From assembly GCA_017989485.1 (NCBI GenBank), contig JAGNPU010000092.1:1-6997 (forward strand): 6,997 bases of DNA. The letters run 5' to 3'. Origin of the DNA: Neisseriaceae bacterium (GTDB lineage: Bacteria > Pseudomonadota > Gammaproteobacteria > Burkholderiales > Neisseriaceae). Shown in pieces: positions 1-5,958 of the stretch. The notes beneath the pieces are model-generated. The model saw only the letters and a list, made by a program, of their open reading frames with translations. It ran no database searches and had not been told where the DNA came from. How positions within the stretch are numbered: position 1 is the stretch's first letter; the number at the start of each line of letters is the position of its first letter. The position numbers and the translations under genes are program-made.

Positions 1-341
1 CGGTAGTCCAGCGCCCCAACGGCCACGGGGTCTAACACCCAGGGGCGATGGGCGGCATTGGCGGACGCTATCGCCGCCAACATTGCTGCCTCACGCGCAG
101 GATAGAGGGTGCCTAGGTTAATCAGGACGGCATGGGCCACGGCCGCAAACTGGGTCGCCTCATCAGGCTCAACCACCATGGCGGGAGAGGCCCCTAAGGC
201 CAGCAGCACGTTGGCGGTAAAGGATTGCACCACCTCGTTGGTCAAGCAATGGACCAAGGGGGACGCGTGTTTGAATTGGGCAAACAAGGCCGCGGCGGTC
301 GCCGCGTCTAAAGAAAGGGGGGGCAATACTTGGGTTGTCAT
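1..341 (-). CDS. thiM: Hydroxyethylthiazole kinase ThiM, N-terminal part (runs off the window start)
   Basis: This enzyme phosphorylates 4-methyl-5-(2-hydroxyethyl)thiazole with ATP in the cytoplasm, salvaging the thiazole moiety for thiamine synthesis. About 113 residues are visible. They carry the hallmark ThiM segments: [20 protein letters not shown] at about 30-49, followed directly by GASPAM; INLGTL at 74-79; and [10 protein letters not shown] at about 101-110. ThiM proteins usually have about 260-270 residues, so more than half lies beyond position 1, including the C-terminal ATP-binding part. The ATG at 339-341 is supported by a GGAG ribosome binding site six bases upstream (348-351). 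The TPP riboswitch in the leader agrees with the assignment, since thiM is a classic target of this RNA. Other thiamine genes may follow outside the window. The family call is firm. Confidence 0.95.
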   Translation of the reverse strand, partial: MTTQVLPPLSLDAATAAALFAQFKHASPLVHCLTNEVVQSFTANVLLALGASPAMVVEPDEATQFAAVAHAVLINLGTLYPAREAAMLAAIASANAAHRPWVLDPVAVGALDY

Positions 342-347
342 CGCTTA

Positions 348-365
348 CTCCATACGGCAGCGGAG
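348..365 (-). promoter_or_regulatory. Putative expression platform masking the thiM ribosome binding site
   Basis: On the minus strand CTCC (362-365) can pair with the thiM ribosome binding site GGAG (348-351) across a ten-base loop. The same stretch contains CTCCGCTG (358-365). This is the exact complement of CAGCGGAG at 401-408 in the 3' part of the TPP aptamer, and two G-U pairs can extend that helix. The two pairings exclude each other. The natural reading is an anti-anti-Shine-Dalgarno switch in which ligand binding frees CTCC to cover the ribosome binding site. The complementarity is seen directly; the mechanism is inferred. The four-pair masking stem is short. Confidence 0.55.
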
Positions 366-392
366 AATAGCGATCATGAACCAGCACAATCG

Positions 393-471
393 TGACTTCC
401 CTCCGCTGGCATTAACCAGATCAGGTGCTACGGGTACTGTCTCAGCTTTGATGTCAAAGCGCCCCGAGTCA
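393..471 (-). promoter_or_regulatory. TPP riboswitch (THI element) upstream of thiM
   Basis: Read on the minus strand, the segment holds the conserved THI-box blocks in order: ACTCGGGGC at the 5' end, GCTGAGA, TACCCG, then ACCTGATCTGGTTAATGCCA and finally GCGGAGGGAAGT. The closing P1 helix is TGACT (467-471) with AGTCA (393-397). The CTGAGA and CTGATCTGG-TAATGCCAGCG segments are the known binding sites for the pyrimidine and pyrophosphate ends of thiamine pyrophosphate. The aptamer lies about 50 bases upstream of the thiM start codon and starts about ten bases after the likely transcription start. No T-tract terminator lies between it and the gene, which favours control at translation. Confidence 0.96.
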
Positions 472-488
472 TGAAACACATTACGTCT

Positions 489-494
489 ATTATA
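489..494 (-). promoter_or_regulatory. Promoter -10 box for the thiM leader
   Basis: A perfect TATAAT on the minus strand puts transcription start near position 482, about ten bases before the TPP aptamer. At the optimal 17-base spacing the -35 hexamer (512-517) reads CCTTAG, which is a poor match, so the -35 is weak or unusually placed. The position just before a riboswitch supports a real promoter. Confidence 0.65.
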
Positions 495-539
495 GTAGCG
501 CAACAATCGCCCTAAGGCCATCGTCTACGCCAACGGCCG

Positions 540-962
540 TTAACCATCTACCCCAAATGCCGCATTGGCACAGCCATTGAGCCAGTCTTTTCTCTGCTCT
601 GGGTCCAGCATTTGGAAGAGGCCATGCTGCAACTTCAATTCGCTGAGCTCACGGCGCTGCTGCACCCGATAAAAATCAGCAATCAGCTTATTCGCCGTGG
701 CCTCATCAAACTTAGGCTTGGTCATGAGGTTATTGATTCGCTCATTATAGGTTTTTTGATAACTGCGCTTAAACTCCTCGTGGCCATCGTATTCACTTTT
801 CAAAGCCAAGCGCATGCTCTTCAGCTTTTCTGCCTGCGCCTTACTGAGGTTTAAATACTTAATGCCGCACTGTGAGCCATAGGTATTGCCAAAACGCCCT
901 TCCGCCCAAAGCGGCTGAGCCAACAGTGCCATCATGACAATCAGTGATATCTGTTTTTTCAT
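540..962 (-). CDS. Spy/CpxP-like periplasmic protein with LTXXQ motifs
   Basis: The 140-residue protein starts with a typical Sec signal peptide: KK at the N-terminus, a hydrophobic stretch to about residue 17, and a cleavage site after LWA at 20. The mature part is strongly helical and charged. It has two copies of the LTXXQ-type motif: LSKAQ at 39-43 and LDPEQ at 119-123, the second followed by RKDWL. This is the layout of the Spy/CpxP family, whose members act in the periplasm as chaperones or as modulators of envelope stress sensors. Cysteines at 32 and 131 bracket the domain and could form a disulphide. No clear ribosome binding site precedes the ATG. The gene lies 59 bases after the deacetylase gene on the same strand; only a weak CCCC-GTT-GGGG hairpin (987-997) lies between, so co-transcription is possible. 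The family call is good; the precise role is unknown. Confidence 0.8.
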   Translation of the reverse strand: MKKQISLIVMMALLAQPLWAEGRFGNTYGSQCGIKYLNLSKAQAEKLKSMRLALKSEYDGHEEFKRSYQKTYNERINNLMTKPKFDEATANKLIADFYRVQQRRELSELKLQHGLFQMLDPEQRKDWLNGCANAAFGVDG

Positions 963-1021
963 ATTATGCCAATTCTATTAAATGAACCCCAACGGGGCCT
1001 AACCAGGGTTAAACGCACTCA

Positions 1022-1996
1022 TCAAGCATCGATTAAGGCCTTAATGTGGGCCACCACGCTACGGCCCAAGGAAGAAGGGTCATAGCCGCCTTCTAGGGTA
1101 GAGACGATTTTGCCCCCACAGCAGTGGTTAGCGATGGCCACCACCTGTTCCGTCACCCACTGATAATCGGCCTCAACCAGGCCAAAATTACCCATGTCGT
1201 CTTCTAAGTGGCCGTCAAAGCCGGCACTGATCATGATGAGCTCGGGCTGAAAGTCATGCAGCTTCGGCAACCAGGTCGCCTCCACCATTTCGCGAAAGCC
1301 TTGGCTTTTCGTCCCCGACTTCAATGGGCTTTTGATGATGTTGGGGTTGCTGCCCAAAGACTCGGCCCCGCTATAAGGGAATAAGTCTTCTTGAAAGGCC
1401 GACAGCAGCATCACCCGATCATCGTCTTGAAAAATCTCTTCGGTGCCGTTGCCGTGGTGCACGTCAAAATCGACGATGGCCACGCGGCTTAAGCGGTGCT
1501 CTGCCAAAGCGTGCATCGCCCCAACGGCCACGTTATTCACAAAACAAAAGCCCATGGTTTCTTCGGTGCACGCATGGTGGCCGGGAGGGCGAATCGCACA
1601 AAACGCATTGGGCACTTGGAAATTCAACACCAAATCCACGGCCTGCACCACCGCTCCGGCGGCCAAGCGTATTGCCCGCATGGTGCCCGAGCTAATGCTC
1701 ATGTCAGAGTTCAATCGGTTAAACACATGCGGCTCTGCCGGCACCAAGGCTTCCAACTGATGAATGTAGCGCGGGGGGTGCACCCGAGACAACTGGATGT
1801 CGGTCACCGGCTCCGCCTCAAACTCCTGCAAGAAATCAAACACCCGCGACGACATCAGCTGATCTTTAATCGCCATCAGGCGTGCAGGACACTCCGGATT
1901 ATCAGGCTCAACCTCGTACGACAGGCAATCAGGGTGCGTCACGTATGCCGTCAACCCTTGATGGGTAAAATGTTGCGTTAGCCACTCAATGGCCAT
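1022..1996 (-). CDS. Class II histone-deacetylase-like family deacetylase
   Basis: This 324-residue zinc-dependent amidohydrolase belongs to the HDAC / acetylpolyamine amidohydrolase superfamily. Counting from the chosen start, RPPGHHA at about 136-142 carries the catalytic histidine pair (140-141), and GFCFVNNVAVGA (149-160) follows. VDFDVHHGNGT at about 175-185 supplies zinc ligands Asp178 and His180. SAGFDGHLED (257-266) supplies Asp261, and EGGYD ends in the transition-state tyrosine near 305. All catalytic residues are present. Bacterial members deacetylate lysines, polyamines or small molecules; the substrate cannot be read from sequence. The ATG at 1994-1996 is chosen over a GTG four codons upstream because GGAG sits six bases before the ATG and nothing suitable precedes the GTG. 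The usual histidine in the S-x-H segment after the zinc-site strand is replaced (SAFQ, about 199-202). Confidence 0.93.
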   Translation of the reverse strand: MAIEWLTQHFTHQGLTAYVTHPDCLSYEVEPDNPECPARLMAIKDQLMSSRVFDFLQEFEAEPVTDIQLSRVHPPRYIHQLEALVPAEPHVFNRLNSDMSISSGTMRAIRLAAGAVVQAVDLVLNFQVPNAFCAIRPPGHHACTEETMGFCFVNNVAVGAMHALAEHRLSRVAIVDFDVHHGNGTEEIFQDDDRVMLLSAFQEDLFPYSGAESLGSNPNIIKSPLKSGTKSQGFREMVEATWLPKLHDFQPELIMISAGFDGHLEDDMGNFGLVEADYQWVTEQVVAIANHCCGGKIVSTLEGGYDPSSLGRSVVAHIKALIDA

Positions 1997-2002
1997 AACC
2001 GT

Positions 2003-2006
2003 CTCC
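2003..2006 (-). promoter_or_regulatory. Ribosome binding site deciding the deacetylase start
   Basis: GGAG on the minus strand lies six bases before the ATG at 1994-1996. It overlaps the codons just after an in-frame GTG (2006-2008), so it supports the ATG and argues against the four-residue longer form. Confidence 0.7.
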
Positions 2007-2010
2007 ACGT

Positions 2011-2039
2011 ATTGATCAAGGACTTATTTATGGTGTCAA
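2011..2039 (-). promoter_or_regulatory. Possible promoter for the deacetylase gene
   Basis: A perfect TTGACA (2034-2039, minus strand) is followed after 17 bases by ATCAAT (2011-2016), a poor -10 match with three of six bases. Transcription would start about eight bases before the GGAG ribosome binding site. The -35 and spacing are good but the weak -10 keeps this tentative. Confidence 0.35.
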
Positions 2040-2089
2040 TATAAACGGGATGGCCCTCCTGAGGCAATCATTAATCCCAATCGGGTGAC

Positions 2090-2458
2090 TTACTGTGGCA
2101 AAACCCAGGCCCAAACGCGGCGCCCTTCGTCTTTTAAAATATTGAAGGTACGGCAGGCCGATGGGGTGATCATCACCTCAAAGCCTATCCCCTGACGGGT
2201 TAAGTGGGCGGTAATCTTAGGGTGTAGAAATTTCTGCGTCGGCCCACAGCCAAAGATAATCAGCTCCGGCTTGGCCACTAGGGCATCGGCAAACGTGGCT
2301 TCCGTCACCTCGGCGAACACCAAGTCCGGCAGCGCGGTGACGCACTCTTCGTCTAAGCGGATCGGGGTTTCGTAACGGGTCTCGCCCACGTGAACGCCCG
2401 TGTCGTCATAACTGGCAAAATACAGCTGATCCTGCGGTAAGCTTTGGTCAATTTGCAT
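2090..2458 (-). CDS. Mth938-like domain protein (DUF498 / NDUFAF3-related fold)
   Basis: The 122-residue soluble protein matches the Mth938-like family over its whole length. Seen are LIIFGCGPTQKFLHP at about 66-80, GIGFEVMITPSACRTFNIL at about 90-108, and the C-terminal RRVWAWVLP. The family includes small single-domain bacterial proteins and human NDUFAF3, a complex I assembly factor; the bacterial role is not settled. There is no signal peptide or membrane segment, so it is probably cytoplasmic. The ATG is supported by GAGG six bases upstream (2465-2468). The gene is divergent from hom, with 124 bases between the two starts. It lies 93 bases before the deacetylase ATG on the same strand, with no clear terminator between, so read-through is possible. 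Confidence 0.88.
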   Translation of the reverse strand: MQIDQSLPQDQLYFASYDDTGVHVGETRYETPIRLDEECVTALPDLVFAEVTEATFADALVAKPELIIFGCGPTQKFLHPKITAHLTRQGIGFEVMITPSACRTFNILKDEGRRVWAWVLPQ

Positions 2459-2582
2459 GATTTTCCTCTCTTTTGGCCCAACCGTTTATAATTCGTGCAA
2501 ACCATCGTGTTTTCAGCTAGGATTATACGTTTATTTTCAGACTAATAAACCAACAATATTTGGCAGCTAGCCAGGAGGATGT
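2459..2582. promoter_or_regulatory. Divergent promoter region between the Mth938-like gene and hom
   Basis: This AT-rich stretch must drive both genes. TATAAT occurs on the minus strand at 2522-2527, placed for the Mth938-like gene, and on the plus strand at 2487-2492, about 90 bases before hom. Neither has a good -35 at standard spacing. It also holds a perfect 7-base inverted repeat, GTTTATT (2529-2535) with AATAAAC (2544-2550), and a direct repeat of TTTTCAG (2510-2516 and 2534-2540). These could be an operator, but no regulator can be named. The hom ribosome binding site AGGAGG lies at 2573-2578. Confidence 0.5.
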
Positions 2583-3893
2583 ATGCAACCCATTAATATC
2601 GGCATTTTAGGCGTGGGCACCGTCGGGGGAGGCACCGCTCAAGTCATCCAACAAAATGCGTCCGAAATCCGCCGCCGCCTTGGGCGTGAAGTGCGCCTCT
2701 TTATGGCCGCCAGCCGCAACACCGAACGCGCGCGCGCGCTGTGTGGCGCCGACGCCTTGATCAGCGCCGACGCGTTTGACGTGGTCAACCACCCCGAAGT
2801 CGACATCGTGGTGGAAACCATCGGCGGCACCGACATCGCCAAAGACTTGGTGATTGCCGCCATCAAAAATGGCAAACACGTTGTGACCGCCAACAAAAAA
2901 CTTTTGGCCGAATACGGCAATGAAATCTTCACTCTGGCCGAACAACACAGCGTGATGGTGATGTTTGAAGCCGCCGTCGCCGGTGGCATCCCCATCATCA
3001 AGGCCTTACGCGAAGGCCTGTCGGCCAACAAAATCGAATGGATTGCCGGCATCATTAACGGCACCAGCAACTTTATCCTGAGCGAAATGCGCGAACACGG
3101 CAGCGACTTTGCCGACGTCTTACAAGAAGCCCAAGCCTTAGGCTATGCCGAGGCCGACCCAACGTTCGACGTGGAAGGCCACGACGCCGGCCACAAAATC
3201 ACCATCATGGCGGCCCTGGCTTTTGGCATCCCCATGCAGTTTGAAAACTGCTATCTGGAAGGCATTAGCCAACTGAATGGCAAAGACATCCGCTACGCAG
3301 AAGAGCTGGGCTATCGGGTGAAGTTACTGGGCCTGACCCGAAAAACCGAACAGGGCGTCGAATTGCGCGTCCACCCTACCCTGATTCCAGAAAGCCGCCT
3401 CTTGGCCAACGTCAACGGCGCCATGAACGCCGTTCTGGTTAAAGGCGACATGGTCGGCACCACCTTGCATTACGGCCCAGGCGCAGGCGCGCTGCCGACC
3501 GCCAGTGCCGTCGTGGCCGACATCGTCGACATTGGCCGCCTGATCAGCGCCGACAACGCACAGCGCGTGCCCTACCTGGCCTTCCAGCCCAGTGCGGTAC
3601 AAGACATCGCCATTTTGCCCATGGACGAAGTGCGCACCAGCTATTACCTACGCGTGTGCGTGCTGGACGAACCGGGCGTGCTGGCCGAAATCGCCAGCCT
3701 CTTGGCCAACCGTCAAATTTCGATTGAGGCCCTGATTCAAAAAGGCGTGATCGATCAAGAGACGGCCGAAATCGTCATTTTGACCCACCGCACCGTGGAA
3801 AAACACATTAACAACGCCATTGCCGCGATTGAGGCCCTGCCTTCCGTGACCCAAAACGTCACCCGCATCAGAATGGAAACCCTGCATGATTAA
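2583..3893 (+). CDS. hom: Homoserine dehydrogenase with C-terminal ACT domain
   Basis: Hom reduces L-aspartate 4-semialdehyde to L-homoserine with NAD(P)H, the branch point to threonine and methionine. The 436-residue, monofunctional protein has the full layout. A Rossmann domain carries GxGxxG at 10-15 and TANKKLLA at 102-109. The catalytic domain has INGTSNFIL (158-166), then GYAEADPTFDVEGHDAGHK (187-205), which contains the catalytic Asp201 and Lys205. An ACT domain at about 355-430 (LDEPGVLAEIASLLANRQIS) presumably gives end-product feedback. There is no fused aspartokinase. The ATG is preceded by a consensus AGGAGG four bases away. The last codons overlap the next gene by 8 bases. Many proteobacteria carry thrC after hom; here two small Cys-containing proteins follow instead. 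Confidence 0.98.
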   Translation: MQPINIGILGVGTVGGGTAQVIQQNASEIRRRLGREVRLFMAASRNTERARALCGADALISADAFDVVNHPEVDIVVETIGGTDIAKDLVIAAIKNGKHVVTANKKLLAEYGNEIFTLAEQHSVMVMFEAAVAGGIPIIKALREGLSANKIEWIAGIINGTSNFILSEMREHGSDFADVLQEAQALGYAEADPTFDVEGHDAGHKITIMAALAFGIPMQFENCYLEGISQLNGKDIRYAEELGYRVKLLGLTRKTEQGVELRVHPTLIPESRLLANVNGAMNAVLVKGDMVGTTLHYGPGAGALPTASAVVADIVDIGRLISADNAQRVPYLAFQPSAVQDIAILPMDEVRTSYYLRVCVLDEPGVLAEIASLLANRQISIEALIQKGVIDQETAEIVILTHRTVEKHINNAIAAIEALPSVTQNVTRIRMETLHD

Positions 3894-4278
3894 AAAGCTA
3901 CGCCCGTGGTTGTTTGTCATTCTGATTTTGGTGGCGGCCTTTTACTGGATGTCGACGAAAGGCCTAAGCGCTGAAAAGGCCAATCAGGCCATGGTTCAAG
4001 CCTGCGTGGCCAACACGCCCTTCGATCCGAGCTGGCCAGACGAGTTAAAGAAGGTCGGCATCGAGGGCGAGGCTGACGCCATCGCCTGGGCCGTCCAACC
4101 GTATTGCGAATGCACCGTGGCCGGTCTGTTTGACGACATGAGCCGCGACGAAGTACGGGCATTTTCCGAGCTGTCTCAGGAAGCCCGCATCGAGCGCATG
4201 GGCGGCAAAGCGGCCATAGACGCACGCAATGTGACCTGCATGCAAAACCTAAAGGCCAGCGACCATGCGCCTGCTTAA
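3886..4278 (+). CDS. Small membrane-anchored or secreted Cys-containing protein, unknown function
   Basis: I do not recognise the family. The 130-residue product has a basic N-terminus (KKLR), a hydrophobic segment at about 8-22, and then a soluble, presumably periplasmic part. LSA near 29 could be a signal peptidase site, so it may be secreted rather than anchored. The soluble part has four cysteines: 40, the pair CEC at 74 and 76, and 118. The ATG overlaps the end of hom by 8 bases (ATGATTAA) with only a weak ribosome binding site (GGAA about ten bases upstream), which suggests translational coupling to hom. The next gene encodes a lipoprotein with the same cysteine layout, so this is probably one half of a diverged duplicate pair. 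The CxC and two flanking cysteines could form disulphides or bind metal; neither is shown. Confidence 0.8.
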   Translation: MIKKLRPWLFVILILVAAFYWMSTKGLSAEKANQAMVQACVANTPFDPSWPDELKKVGIEGEADAIAWAVQPYCECTVAGLFDDMSRDEVRAFSELSQEARIERMGGKAAIDARNVTCMQNLKASDHAPA

Positions 4279-4657
4279 CCGTCTGGGCGTATTGACCGCC
4301 CTGAGCGTGCTCGGCGCGTGCTCACAGGTTGACGACATGGCGCGCCAGCAGGTGGCCACCCAGCTGACCAATTTATGCCAAACCACCATTGCTGCCCACG
4401 ACGTCTGGCAACGCCCTGAGGTCAGCCTGCTGGGCGGCGACAAGGTCAAACAGCGGCTACAGGCGAACTGTGACTGCGTCGGCACCAAAACCACGGCGGC
4501 GTTTGAAACCAGCGAGCTGTTCGGCGTTCTGTTAAAACAGGGCGCCCTCAGCCCTGAGCAAAAGGCCAAAATGAACCAGGTCATGATCAGCTGCCAAAGC
4601 AATGACCTGCCCCCATTCGTGCAGCAACTGTTGCAAGGGGTGACGGCGATAGAGTAA
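4265..4657 (+). CDS. Small lipoprotein with C...CxC...C pattern, unknown function
   Basis: The 130-residue product begins with a lipoprotein signal peptide: basic start (MRLLNR), hydrophobic core and lipobox VLGAC, with lipidated Cys19. The residue after it is Ser, which favours outer-membrane sorting. The mature part has cysteines at 38, 69, 71 (CDC) and 110. Compared with the upstream protein, Trp48 is ten residues after the first cysteine, as Trp50 is there. QxxC precedes the CxC in both, and the last cysteine is followed by two residues and then Asn in both. The start overlaps the previous gene by 14 bases; a weak AAAGG about ten bases upstream may serve as ribosome binding site. A strong terminator follows 18 bases after the stop, closing the hom unit. 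Family and function are not recognised. Confidence 0.82.
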   Translation: MRLLNRLGVLTALSVLGACSQVDDMARQQVATQLTNLCQTTIAAHDVWQRPEVSLLGGDKVKQRLQANCDCVGTKTTAAFETSELFGVLLKQGALSPEQKAKMNQVMISCQSNDLPPFVQQLLQGVTAIE

Positions 4658-4675
4658 GCACGCCCTCATCACGAC

Positions 4676-4705
4676 AAAGGCAGCCCATAAGGGCTGCCTT
4701 TTTTT
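4676..4705 (+). terminator. Intrinsic terminator of the hom transcription unit
   Basis: GGCAGCCC (4679-4686) pairs perfectly with GGGCTGCC (4691-4698) around an ATAA tetraloop. AAA/TTT lengthens the stem to 11 pairs, and a run of seven T (4699-4705) follows. It lies 18 bases after the lipoprotein stop codon. The minus-strand side has only three T after the stem, so it works mainly for plus-strand transcripts. Confidence 0.93.
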
Positions 4706-4792
4706 AATCGGCAATGCATGAACAGCGTCTGGGCAAAGGCAGAGTTAAGCCTTAAACCCAATCCAGCCTAACCCTCAAAACACCACAAAAAC

Positions 4793-4828
4793 AAAAAAAC
4801 GGTGGTCCGCCAGAGCGAAACACCGTTT
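4793..4828 (-). terminator. Intrinsic terminator after hflX
   Basis: On the minus strand AAACGGTG (4821-4828) pairs with CACCGTTT (4797-4804). The 16-base loop can form a small inner CGC/GCG stem, and the transcript then runs into seven T (4793-4799) and more T-rich sequence. It begins 19 bases after the hflX stop and faces the terminator of the hom unit. The roughly 87 bases between the two terminators hold no gene I can support. Confidence 0.88.
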
Positions 4829-4847
4829 AACCATCAGGAAACACGGC

Positions 4848-5939
4848 TTAATCGTTGGCCAACTCTATCATGGCCGCGCGTAAATCGTCTAAGCCGTCAC
4901 CATTTTTAATGGAGACACGCACGCCTAATAGCATGTCATCCGCACCGCGCACCTGCCCCATTGGCAAGCGCAGCGCTTCTGGCACCAGGTCCATTTTGTT
5001 GTACACCAATAGCTGTGGCACATCTGTGGCGCCAATCTTGGCCAATACGGCATCCACATCGGCCATTTGGCGCTCATGATCCTCATTAGACACGTCCACC
5101 ACGTGCAACAACACGTCGGCCATGGCGGTTTCCTCTAAGGTTGCCGAAAAGGCCGCCACCAGGCTGTGTGGCAAATCGCGCACAAACCCAACGGTGTCCG
5201 TCAGAATAATGCTGGCTTCCGGGCTTAAGTATAAGCGCCTGGCCGTTGGGTCTAGCGTCGCAAACAGCTGGTCGGCGGCAAATACCTCCGACTTGGTCAG
5301 CCGATTGAACAAAGACGACTTACCCGCATTGGTGTAACCCACCAGCGCAAAGGTTTTTAAGCCGCTTTTGCCACGGCCTTTTCTTTGCGTGGCACGCTGT
5401 TTTTTGACGTCTTTCAGCCGTGCCTGCAAGCGGGCGATTTTATTCACAATCAGGCGTCGATCAGTTTCTAACTGGGTTTCCCCAGGGCCTTTCATGCCGA
5501 TGCCACCGCGCTGGCTAGAGAGGTGTTTATAACCCCGCACCAAACGGCTAGACAAGTGGGTCAGCTGCGCCAATTCCACTTGCAGCTTGCCTTCTTGGCT
5601 TTGGGCCCGCTTGGCAAAAATCGCCAAAATCAAACCCACTCGGTCCAATACTCGGCACTGCATGGCCTGCTCTAGGTTACGCTCTTGCGTGGGCGTCAGC
5701 TCGTGATTAAAGACCACTAGGTCAATCTGCTGCGCTTGAACAAGGGCGCCAATTTCCTGCGCTTTACCGGTGCCGACAAATAAGGCTGCATTGGGCTTGG
5801 CACGCTTACAGGTCACCACATCAACCAGGTCCCCTTCCACGGCAGCAATCAAATCTTTGGCTTCTTCGAGGGCGTTGTCGAAGTCGGCAATATGAAAATC
5901 AACCCCAACCAGAAGCACACGCTCTGATTGGGGTTGCAA
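4848..5939 (-). CDS. hflX: Ribosome-associated GTPase HflX
   Basis: HflX binds the 50S subunit and 70S ribosomes in the cytoplasm and can split stalled ribosomes. The 363-residue protein has the N-terminal HflX domain (about 8-110; FNHELTPTQERNLE at 77-90). The glycine-rich linker with GGIGMKGPGETQLETDRR follows at 145-162. The G domain has the P-loop GYTNAGKS (201-208), FATLDPT (226-232), DTVGF (248-252), NKMD (314-317) and SIKNG (343-347). It lacks the C-terminal extension that makes the E. coli protein 426 residues long. The first possible start is a TTG at 5937-5939, 19 bases after the hfq stop, with no clear ribosome binding site. A GTG seven codons further in (5916-5918) is an alternative and would remove little of the conserved domain. 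The position after hfq suggests one transcript with it. The function call is firm; the start is not. Confidence 0.95.
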   Translation of the reverse strand: MQPQSERVLLVGVDFHIADFDNALEEAKDLIAAVEGDLVDVVTCKRAKPNAALFVGTGKAQEIGALVQAQQIDLVVFNHELTPTQERNLEQAMQCRVLDRVGLILAIFAKRAQSQEGKLQVELAQLTHLSSRLVRGYKHLSSQRGGIGMKGPGETQLETDRRLIVNKIARLQARLKDVKKQRATQRKGRGKSGLKTFALVGYTNAGKSSLFNRLTKSEVFAADQLFATLDPTARRLYLSPEASIILTDTVGFVRDLPHSLVAAFSATLEETAMADVLLHVVDVSNEDHERQMADVDAVLAKIGATDVPQLLVYNKMDLVPEALRLPMGQVRGADDMLLGVRVSIKNGDGLDDLRAAMIELAND

Positions 5940-5958
5940 GTGGTCGAGCCCGTGACGA

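Noticed and set aside
109..474. Plus-strand open frame of 121 codons at the left end.
   Set aside because: It runs antisense through thiM and the TPP riboswitch, both of which are clearly supported on the minus strand; its protein resembles nothing.
532..541. AACGGCCGTT palindrome overlapping the stop of the Spy-like gene.
   Set aside because: It is too short for a convincing terminator stem, has no loop and no T run on the minus strand; left as a chance palindrome.
1443..1981. Two overlapping plus-strand open frames.
   Set aside because: Both are antisense to the deacetylase gene, whose protein has every family motif. They have no ribosome binding site or recognisable domain.
2006..2008. 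GTG as the start of the deacetylase, giving four more residues.
   Set aside because: No ribosome binding site precedes it, while GGAG is ideally placed for the ATG at 1994-1996.
2536..2545. GTCTGAA on the minus strand, resembling the core of a Neisseria DNA uptake sequence.
   Set aside because: Only seven bases match and the preceding GCC of the 10-base core is absent. No full uptake sequence or known variant was seen elsewhere in the window.
2607..3070. Two long minus-strand open frames inside hom.
   Set aside because: They are antisense shadows of a GC-rich, highly conserved gene.
4249..4602. Minus-strand open frame of 117 codons opposite the lipoprotein gene.
   Set aside because: The plus-strand lipoprotein has a signal peptide, lipobox, overlap with its upstream neighbour and a terminator after it. 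The minus-strand frame has no such support.
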